A stretch of 10,574 nt of DNA from assembly GCA_023383735.1 (NCBI GenBank), contig JAHDYN010000032.1, positions 1-10,574 of the forward strand. The letters run 5' to 3'. The position numbers and the translations under genes were made by a program. Positions within the stretch are counted from its first letter, which is position 1. The number at the start of each line of letters is the position of its first letter. Under the pieces are notes generated by a model. It was not told where the DNA came from, searched no databases, and saw nothing but the letters and a program-made list of their open reading frames with translations. This document shows, piece after piece, positions 5,423-10,574 of the stretch. The stretch comes from Gammaproteobacteria bacterium (GTDB taxonomy: Bacteria; Pseudomonadota; Gammaproteobacteria; Steroidobacterales; GCA-2729495).

Positions 5423-8116
5423 TCATGCGATACCCGGAACGGGTACATTGCGCGCGGCGGCGCCCAGCAGCTCCTTCCGGACGGTATCCGTGATCAGGGC
5501 CGGTGCAGCGTCGTGCAGCAGTGTCATCACCTGACGAACCAGATCGGCTGGCAGCGATGGTGATGCCGAGTCGGCCCGACAGCTGAGTCCAAGTACCTGC
5601 ATCAACCCGTCCATCTTCGGGGTATTGCTGTCGAGCGCAATGAACGGCGTGCCCAGGCAGGCCGCGGCAATGGAGTAGTGGAAGCGTCCGGAGACCAGCA
5701 GCCTTGCGGAGGCAATTGCCGAGAGCCACTCGGCCTCGGATGTTGTGTGACAGAGTTCGATGCTGTCGCCAGCGGCGTGCGTGAGCTGTCGTGCAAAGTC
5801 ACGATCGTCGGCGGCGAGGTTGGCGTTGGCGCCGAACAGGAACACCGGCCGCAGCCCGGCCTTGCGTCCGGCGATGGCGACCTGGGCGCAGGCCGCAACC
5901 GTTGCCGGCCCTGCAGCCACTGAACCGGCGATCAGCAGTCGGTCGTCCGGTTTCCGGATGATGCTCGCGTCGTGCGCCTCTACATACAGCGGCAGACAGT
6001 CAAAACCGAGGGTGACCCGAATGCCAAGCTGTTCCAGCAGCGCGGCGCTCACCGGTTCGCGCACCACCACGCCGTCGAGGCTCTGGTAGACCTGCCGGTA
6101 AAAATCTTCCACGGCACCGCCAACAAGTCGAGCGCTGCCGGTGGGATAGCAGGAGTGGTTGATGATCCGCACCGGCCGGTCCAAATACCGTCGTGCGATC
6201 CATGCGAGATACAGCAGGCTGAGCGATGCATGCGTCGCTCCATGCAGCGAGCCCTCGCCATTGATGACAACCTCGTCAGTGTCTGCCAGCAGCGCACACA
6301 ATCCGGCATTATCGCGCTGAAAACGCGCGAAGAACGCCACATCGTCGAGCTGCTCCCTGGATGCAGGCAGAGGTTGTAGCCCGGCGAGGCGGTCGATTGG
6401 CAGGCCGCAGACAGCCCGGCCCCGTGCCCGCAACTGCTCACGAATGGCAAGGCTCGTGCAGGTGCAGCCCCAGTGGTACCAGTAACTCGTGTCATTGATG
6501 AGCAGTGTCCGCGGCATTGCCGGCGTGTCTGGGGCACGGGCGGCAGTGACTGTCGTGGCGACTGCCCGCGGGCGGGACTGCGGCGCAAAATCTTCCAGGG
6601 CAGTGCACACGGCGGTGATGACGGTGTCCCAGTCGGAGCGCTCGCCCGGTGACTGGCGGAACAACTGCACGCTGTCGTACCAGCGGCTGTCTGTGCCGTG
6701 TGACGGCCAGCGCCAGTCGCTCAGGGCAGGGGCCAGCATCCAGGTGGCGACGCCGAGCGCACCGGCGAAATGCACCGTCGAGTTGTCTACCGATATCACC
6801 AGGTCGAGCTCGGACATCAATGCAAACAGACCATCGAGCTCGGCCAGCGGATCGATATCCGGGAAGCAAACCAGAGCCTTTTGGATCATCTCCGGTGCTG
6901 CAGCAATCTCGGCTGAGCAATCGCCATGCTGGAGACTGATCAGTTGCATGTCCGGCGCGGCAAACAGGGGTGCCAGTGTCGCCAGCGACAGGGAGCGTGC
7001 CTGCCGGGTGCGTGGCGTATTGCCTCCGCGCCAGCTGATACCGATCTTCAGGCCCGCGCCCAGTGCATCGAGGCGCGCCCGCCATGCCTGCCTTGCATCA
7101 CTGTCGGCATGCAGGAATGCGTCTCGTGCAGCGAAATCGGCTGGCGAGCTGCGGAAGACGCGCGGCAGGTCGCCGAGCGGAATCCTCAGGTCGGCGCTCA
7201 CCGATTCTCCGGCTGCACCCCATGCCCCGGGCGAGTTCGGCAAGACATTGAGAAAAGTAAACGAGCGCGCCATCACCGGCACGAGTCGCGGATCGCAGAG
7301 CAAAGTGAAGTGCGCCGGTATGGTTGCCAGGTCGCGCAGGCAGGAAGCAAACATGACTTCGTCGCCGATACCCTGCTCGGCATGCAACAGCACATGCTGG
7401 CCAGTGAGCGCTTCGCCGGACCATTTCGGGAGCGGCACATAAGCTGTGCCTTGTGCGCCCCAGGCGACACCGTGTACAAAACGCCAGGCATAGTCATCCC
7501 AGCCGGCGGCCAGCTTTCCGGTAGCGAGCAAGGTCTCGGCGCGTTTCATGCGCAGTTCGGCGTTCAGTGGATCGAGTGCGAGTCCCTGTTCGATGAGTTC
7601 CAGCGCAGCTGCGTGATCGCCCTGCCAGCGTCGCAGCGTGGCGAGATTGCCGATTGCGAGCAGCGAGCCGGGGTTCAGCGTCAGCGCACGCTCGAAGGCG
7701 GCGATGGAGTCGGCGTTGCGGTTCTGGTCGAAGAGGGCGACACCCAGGTTTTCCCACGCTGCTGCATTGCCCGCATCCAGCGTGACGGCTGTTTCATAGT
7801 GCCGTGCCGCTGCCTCGATCTCGCCGTGGGTCTGTGTGACGACGCCGAGGTCATAGTGGTATTTGGCCATTTTCGGCGCGAGGGTTGCAGCACGACCGAG
7901 TTGGCGGACTGCCTCCCCGAAATGTCCGCGCTTGAAGTACACCAGTCCGATGAGGTTCAGCACGCGGTGATTTGGCGGGTCAGAGCGCAGGATCTTCCGG
8001 TAGATGGCTTCTGCCTCATCGAGCTGCCCTCGCTGGTGAAGGCCGACCGCCTGTTGCAGCAACACTTCGTTCGCTGCCTTGCGCTTCGGGGTTGTCCCTT
8101 TATGTGGTCTGGCCAT
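5423..8116 (-). CDS. TPR - GT9-like glycosyltransferase - polysaccharide pyruvyl transferase fusion
   Basis: An 897-residue protein with three parts. Residues 15-210 hold about five to six TPR repeats (for example LDEAEAIYRKILRSDPPNH, and WENLGVALFD through FERALTLNPG). Residues 238-495 resemble the GT-B glycosyltransferase domain often attached to bacterial TPR proteins: LLHAEQGIGDEVMFA (243-257), KIGISWRGG (357-365), SVDNSTVHFAGALG (442-455) and DWRWP (467-471). After a linker (about 512-535), residues 536-885 match polysaccharide pyruvyl transferases (CsaB/WcaK-like): VINGEGSLHG (617-626), VVVREPVS (683-690) and SGRFHYSIAAACLGTPFIAL (809-828). Such domains move pyruvate from phosphoenolpyruvate onto sugars as a ketal. 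No membrane segment or signal peptide is seen. The start at 8116 is chosen because the upstream extension lies within the preceding gene; no clear ribosome site is present, so translation may be coupled. Role in surface glycan or protein glycosylation is inferred. Confidence 0.85.
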   Translation of the reverse strand: MARPHKGTTPKRKAANEVLLQQAVGLHQRGQLDEAEAIYRKILRSDPPNHRVLNLIGLVYFKRGHFGEAVRQLGRAATLAPKMAKYHYDLGVVTQTHGEIEAAARHYETAVTLDAGNAAAWENLGVALFDQNRNADSIAAFERALTLNPGSLLAIGNLATLRRWQGDHAAALELIEQGLALDPLNAELRMKRAETLLATGKLAAGWDDYAWRFVHGVAWGAQGTAYVPLPKWSGEALTGQHVLLHAEQGIGDEVMFASCLRDLATIPAHFTLLCDPRLVPVMARSFTFLNVLPNSPGAWGAAGESVSADLRIPLGDLPRVFRSSPADFAARDAFLHADSDARQAWRARLDALGAGLKIGISWRGGNTPRTRQARSLSLATLAPLFAAPDMQLISLQHGDCSAEIAAAPEMIQKALVCFPDIDPLAELDGLFALMSELDLVISVDNSTVHFAGALGVATWMLAPALSDWRWPSHGTDSRWYDSVQLFRQSPGERSDWDTVITAVCTALEDFAPQSRPRAVATTVTAARAPDTPAMPRTLLINDTSYWYHWGCTCTSLAIREQLRARGRAVCGLPIDRLAGLQPLPASREQLDDVAFFARFQRDNAGLCALLADTDEVVINGEGSLHGATHASLSLLYLAWIARRYLDRPVRIINHSCYPTGSARLVGGAVEDFYRQVYQSLDGVVVREPVSAALLEQLGIRVTLGFDCLPLYVEAHDASIIRKPDDRLLIAGSVAAGPATVAACAQVAIAGRKAGLRPVFLFGANANLAADDRDFARQLTHAAGDSIELCHTTSEAEWLSAIASARLLVSGRFHYSIAAACLGTPFIALDSNTPKMDGLMQVLGLSCRADSASPSLPADLVRQVMTLLHDAAPALITDTVRKELLGAAARNVPVPGIA

Positions 8117-8127
8117 GCCCGCGCAGA

Positions 8128-8748
8128 TTACAGGATGCCGGGTGGGGTGCGCATGATTGCCGCAACCCGCTTGCGCAGTTCGGGTACGACCTCTCTCTCG
8201 AAATCCGGATTTCGCTGCAACCAGGGTGTGTTGCGCGGTGATGGGTGCGGCAACGGAAAGTATGCAGGGGCATACTCCCGCCATGACCTGGTCGTTGCGG
8301 TCAATGACGACTTGCGGCGGCTGCCCAGAAAGTGTCGCTGGGCGTGTGACCCGATGAGCAAGGTCAGACTGATCAGGGGCAGTTTGGCCAGCAAGTGATC
8401 GAGCCACAGTTGCGCACATTCGCGACGCGGCGGCAGATCACCACTGATGTCTCGGCCCGGATAGCAGTAGCCCATCGGAATAATTGCGATGCGCGATGCA
8501 TCGTAAAAAGTCGCGTCGTTTACTCCCATCCAGCTGCGCAGCCGTTCTCCGCTCGGATCATCCCATGGCATACCGGTCTGGTGGACGCGCAGGCCGGGTG
8601 CCTGGCCGACGATCAGGATCCTGGCCGTGGCAGCAGCCTGCAGAATCGGCCGTGGACCCAGCGGCAGTTGTGCTTCGCATGCGCGACAGCGGCGTACGGC
8701 CTGCAACAATGCTTCAAGATCAGGAAAATGTTCTGCAGCACCAGCCAT
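8128..8748 (-). CDS. Uracil-DNA glycosylase superfamily protein with Fe-S cysteine pattern
   Basis: A 206-residue protein of the UDG superfamily, whose members excise damaged bases from DNA. Motif 1 is ILIVGQAPG (44-52) and motif 2 is HPSPRN (168-173). Four cysteines at 21, 24, 95 and 111 give CxxC plus Cx15C, the spacing known for the 4Fe-4S cluster of family 4/5 enzymes. Other family-like stretches are GMPWDDPSGERLRSW (59-73), PMGYCYPG (91-98), GDLPPRREC (103-111) and FPLPHPSPRN. Family 4 enzymes usually have GEAPG in motif 1; here Gln replaces Glu, so base specificity and activity are uncertain. The start at 8748 is preferred over the frame's upstream GTG (8856) and ATG (8847), because those lie in or before the predicted -10 at 8843-8851. 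First gene of the operon, 11 bases from the fusion gene. Confidence 0.85.
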   Translation of the reverse strand: MAGAAEHFPDLEALLQAVRRCRACEAQLPLGPRPILQAAATARILIVGQAPGLRVHQTGMPWDDPSGERLRSWMGVNDATFYDASRIAIIPMGYCYPGRDISGDLPPRRECAQLWLDHLLAKLPLISLTLLIGSHAQRHFLGSRRKSSLTATTRSWREYAPAYFPLPHPSPRNTPWLQRNPDFEREVVPELRKRVAAIMRTPPGIL

Positions 8749-8824
8749 GCGATGGTCCGGAAACTCGTTGCGCCTGAAACAAGATGAGGCTGAACAGGGC
8801 GGCCACCCGTGCCAGGGCGCCGTG

Positions 8825-8830
8825 TACAAT
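8825..8830 (+). promoter_or_regulatory. Possible -10 element for the DUF302 gene
   Basis: TACAAT at 8825-8830 matches 5 of 6 bases of the -10 consensus. Initiation near 8837 would give a leader of about 49 bases before the DUF302 start. No convincing -35 is seen at the usual distance. It lies 12 bases from the oppositely facing -10 of the glycosylase operon, so the two start points would overlap. Confidence 0.3.
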
Positions 8831-8842
8831 TTCCATCGGCTG

Positions 8843-8851
8843 ATCATAGCA
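8843..8851 (-). promoter_or_regulatory. Extended -10 promoter of the glycosylase operon
   Basis: On the minus strand the sequence TGCTATGAT is a TGn extension directly followed by TATGAT, a near-perfect extended -10 element, which can work with a poor -35. No good -35 is present 17 bases upstream. Initiation near 8836 gives a leader of about 88 bases before the chosen ATG at 8748 and would exclude the two earlier in-frame start codons. Confidence 0.45.
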
Positions 8852-8872
8852 AGCACCGAGAGATTGTCCTCC

Positions 8873-8879
8873 AGGGAGG
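8873..8879 (+). promoter_or_regulatory. Strong Shine-Dalgarno of the DUF302 gene
   Basis: AGGGAGG followed by six bases and the ATG at 8886. It fixes that ATG as the start rather than the TTG at 8880, which overlaps the site's edge. It is the best ribosome site in the window. Confidence 0.8.
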
Positions 8880-8885
8880 TTGCCC

Positions 8886-9272
8886 ATGTACTACGTTGTC
8901 GATTCAGAGAAAACCTTCGAACAGGCGGCCGCAGATCTTGATGCCGCTGTCAAAGCCCGGCAGTTCGGTGTGCTGCACGTGCATGATCTCGGTGCGACCT
9001 TGCGCAGCAAGGGCATCGACTTTGCCGAGCAATGCAAGGTCTTCGAAGTCTGCAATCCCGGCCAGGCAGCCAGGGTTCTTTCAGCCGACATGAGCATGAA
9101 CATGGCTCTGCCATGTCGTATCTCCGTCTATACCGAGAAGGGCAAGACGCGCATCGGCATGATCCGTCCCGAGCCGATGCTCGGCCTGCTGTCCGGGGAT
9201 CCGGCGCTTGCCGCCATCGCCCGCGAAGTGGAAGTTGCGACCCGAGGCATGATCGACGCAGCGGCGGGATAG
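8886..9272 (+). CDS. DUF302 family protein
   Basis: A 128-residue soluble protein of the DUF302 family (TT1751-like fold), whose function is not established. Visible family features are an N-terminal YYVVDSEKTFEQAAADL segment (about 2-18), FGVLHVHDLGATLRSKG (residues 27-43), FEVCNPGQAARVLSAD (about 53-68), LPCRISVYTEKGKTRIG (about 75-91) and a C-terminal helix. The cysteines in EVCNP and LPCRI are common in the family. It stands alone on the plus strand between a divergent glycosylase operon and a convergent WYL regulator, so there is no operon partner to suggest a role. Strong ribosome site, probably well translated. Confidence 0.87.
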   Translation: MYYVVDSEKTFEQAAADLDAAVKARQFGVLHVHDLGATLRSKGIDFAEQCKVFEVCNPGQAARVLSADMSMNMALPCRISVYTEKGKTRIGMIRPEPMLGLLSGDPALAAIAREVEVATRGMIDAAAG

Positions 9273-9277
9273 GTGGT

Positions 9278-9416
9278 GCACGAACCGCGCCCCGCCGTCC
9301 CGCTGGAGGAAGCGTGGGGCCAGCCCCCGGGCGGCAAGGCGCGGCTCGTGCGTTGAGGGTTTCATCCACGGGATGAATCATTCCTCAACGCAGTCTCAGA
9401 TCCTGAGACCCCTGCG
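9278..9416. repeat. Cluster of three inverted repeats (REP-like or structured RNA) in a convergent gap
   Basis: The gap between the convergent DUF302 and WYL genes is filled by palindromes. The first has arms at 9278-9291 and 9338-9351 (13 of 14 paired) with nested CCGCC/GGCGG (9292-9296/9330-9334) and GCTGG/CCAGC (9302-9306/9320-9324). The second has GCGTTGAGG (9350-9358) pairing with CCTCAACGC (9383-9391), enclosing TTCATCC/GGATGAA (9361-9367/9371-9377) around an ACG loop. The third has GTCTCAG/CTGAGAC (9393-9399/9403-9409) with an ATC loop, bracketed by CGCAG/CTGCG (9389-9393/9412-9416). None is followed by a T-run on either strand, so ordinary intrinsic terminators are unlikely. A REP/REPIN-type repeat, a bidirectional transcript-end stabiliser or a small structured RNA are all possible. 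Confidence 0.7.
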
Positions 9417-9424
9417 GAGCGGTT

Positions 9425-10396
9425 TCAGCTGTAGGTGTCGAGCGTCCTGGCGAGCTCAGCGCGGACCAGGGTGCGCAGGGTTTCCGGTTCGATCACCTCG
9501 ACCGCCGCTCCGTGCCGGAGGATGTCCATGACCAGTTCACGGGGATCCCGGTAGGGCACGCGCAACTCGTAGCGGCCATCGGTCAGGAACTGTCCGGACT
9601 GCTGCGGATGCCAGCGTTCGTCGGCAATCCAGCGGGCGCGCTCCGCCGAAAAGCGCAGCACCGCAGTCCGCGTGCTGCGGCCGGCAAAGATCCCGTAAGC
9701 GCTGCCGAAGTAGGCGTCGAGTTCGGCATCGGCGATATCCCTGGCGGCCTTGTCCAGCACCCGCGCGTGACTGATGCGGTCGATGGCGAAGGTGCGCAGT
9801 GCCTTGCGTGACGGATCCCACGCATCCACATACCAGTTGTCGCGGTAGTGCGCCATGCGCTGGGGCGAGACCTGCCGCGTGGTGTGCTGGTCCTTCAGGC
9901 GGGAGTGGTAATGGAAGGCGAGCTGCTTCCGTTGCAGGACGGCCGAAGCCACCGTGTGGAAATCCGCACCAGGGGCACGGCCGAGTCCGCCCAGCAGACG
10001 GACGCGTCGCGGTACTTCACCGAGGTGCAGGTGCTGGTGGCTGATCAGTTCCTCGATGCGCCTCGCGAGCGGTGCCAGATGCTCGCCGAGCAGCCCGGGG
10101 CCCAGCTTGTCGAGCAGCCCGTGAAAGGTCACCAGGGCCTGCAGCTCGGCGGCCGTAAACCACAGACCCGGCAGCTCCCAGCTCGGCCCGTCGGGATCCG
10201 GCCGATAGACGAATCCACCGTTCTCCTCGTCGGTGTCGAGCGGGGCGCCAAGCGTATCGCGCAGAAAGGCGATGTCGCGATAGAGCGTGGCGCGGGAGCA
10301 GTCGCCAAGCCGCTCCATCAGGTCTTTCGCCGATATGGGCGTGCGGCGCGCCGAGAGGATGCCATGCAGGCGGAAGATGCGTTCGTACTTGTCCAT
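9425..10396 (-). CDS. WYL-domain transcriptional regulator with N-terminal HTH
   Basis: A 323-residue DNA-binding regulator. Residues 4-60 form a DeoR/HTH_11-type winged helix-turn-helix (YERIFRLHGILSARR, ISAKDLMERL, CSRATLYRDIAFLRD). A linker with ELPGLWFTAAELQALVT (74-90) leads to the WYL domain around 145-215, with FHYHSRLKDQHTTRQVSPQR (161-180), DNWYVDAWDPSRKALRTFAI (186-205) and DRI. The C-terminal part (about 235-320) matches the usual WCX extension. WYL domains sense nucleic acid or other ligands and occur in PafBC-like and defence-linked regulators; no defence genes are next to it here. The start at 10396 has AGGCGG-like sequence upstream. It lies 10 bases after the DUF486 gene, so the two are probably cotranscribed. 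Target unknown. Confidence 0.9.
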   Translation of the reverse strand: MDKYERIFRLHGILSARRTPISAKDLMERLGDCSRATLYRDIAFLRDTLGAPLDTDEENGGFVYRPDPDGPSWELPGLWFTAAELQALVTFHGLLDKLGPGLLGEHLAPLARRIEELISHQHLHLGEVPRRVRLLGGLGRAPGADFHTVASAVLQRKQLAFHYHSRLKDQHTTRQVSPQRMAHYRDNWYVDAWDPSRKALRTFAIDRISHARVLDKAARDIADAELDAYFGSAYGIFAGRSTRTAVLRFSAERARWIADERWHPQQSGQFLTDGRYELRVPYRDPRELVMDILRHGAAVEVIEPETLRTLVRAELARTLDTYS

Positions 10397-10406
10397 CGGC
10401 GCCCGC

Positions 10407-10574
10407 CTATGCCAGCCTGCCCCGGAAGATGAAAAAGGCGGCGCCGAGGATGCACAGCGCAGCCCAGAGGTAATCCAGCTTCAGGGGCTCCTTCATGTAG
10501 AAGAGTGCAAAGGGCACGAACACGCCCAGCGCAATGATCTCCTGCAGGATCTTCAGCTGGCCCAGCGACAGCAC
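10407..10574 (-). CDS. DUF486 family small membrane protein, C-terminal part (5' end outside window)
   Basis: The last 55 residues of a minus-strand frame, open at the window edge and ending in a TAG at 10407-10409. The sequence LSLGQLKILQEIIALGVF followed by VPFALFYMKEPLK and YLWAALCILGAAFFIF matches the C-terminal end of DUF486 proteins, small integral membrane proteins resembling half-size drug/metabolite transporters. Two membrane segments are visible. Function is not established. It directly precedes the WYL regulator on the same strand. Confidence 0.75.
   Translation of the reverse strand: MLSLGQLKILQEIIALGVFVPFALFYMKEPLKLDYLWAALCILGAAFFIFRGRLA

Noticed and set aside
6926..8398. 490-codon plus-strand open frame opposite the fusion gene
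   Set aside because: It is a long antisense shadow of GC-rich coding sequence; the minus-strand frame has TPR and GT motifs while this one shows none.
8117..8419. 101-codon N-terminal extension of the fusion protein
   Set aside because: It lies entirely over the coding region and stop of the glycosylase gene in another frame and is not TPR-like; the ATG at 8116 follows that stop directly.
9425..10396. WYL regulator as a marker of a nearby anti-phage system
   Set aside because: No nuclease, methylase, helicase or toxin genes are adjacent in the window, and WYL regulators are common in ordinary contexts.

Overview
This is a GC-rich bacterial chromosomal window whose gene content (DAACS symporter, SulP-STAS permease, YeaR/TehB-like cupin, DUF488, DUF302, WYL regulator, DUF486) fits a proteobacterium, most likely a gammaproteobacterium. 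That placement is inferred from protein families and base composition, not from a marker gene. There are no rRNA or tRNA genes, CRISPR arrays, transposases or phage genes. Both window edges cut a gene.

Left part (1-4424): a secreted M1-like metallopeptidase (minus strand, only its N-terminal part is present) diverges from a run of plus-strand genes. These are a glutamate/aspartate/C4-dicarboxylate:cation symporter (964-2337), a SulP permease with a C-terminal STAS domain (2412-4091), and a small DUF1971 cupin (4149-4424). The cupin frame continues past two amber stops into 23 coding-like codons.

Middle part (4499-8748): four minus-strand genes are packed with gaps of 11, 15 and 48 bases and probably form one transcription unit. 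In transcription order they are an Fe-S uracil-DNA-glycosylase-family protein, an 897-residue protein fusing TPR repeats, a GT-B/GT9-like glycosyltransferase and a polysaccharide pyruvyl transferase domain, a DUF488 (YeaO-like) protein, and a twin-CBS-domain protein. An extended -10 promoter lies ahead of the first gene and favours its shorter start.

Right part (8886-10574): a DUF302 gene with a strong Shine-Dalgarno is read divergently from that operon. It converges on a WYL-domain transcriptional regulator, and the gap between them (9273-9424) is filled by a tight cluster of palindromes that resembles a REP/REPIN-type element or a structured RNA. Upstream of the regulator, on the same strand with a 10-base gap, is the C-terminal end of a DUF486 membrane protein.

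The most unusual object is the TPR-glycosyltransferase-pyruvyltransferase fusion. The palindrome cluster and the interrupted reading frame after the cupin gene come next. I see no clear new multi-gene system; most of the rest is ordinary housekeeping and accessory content.
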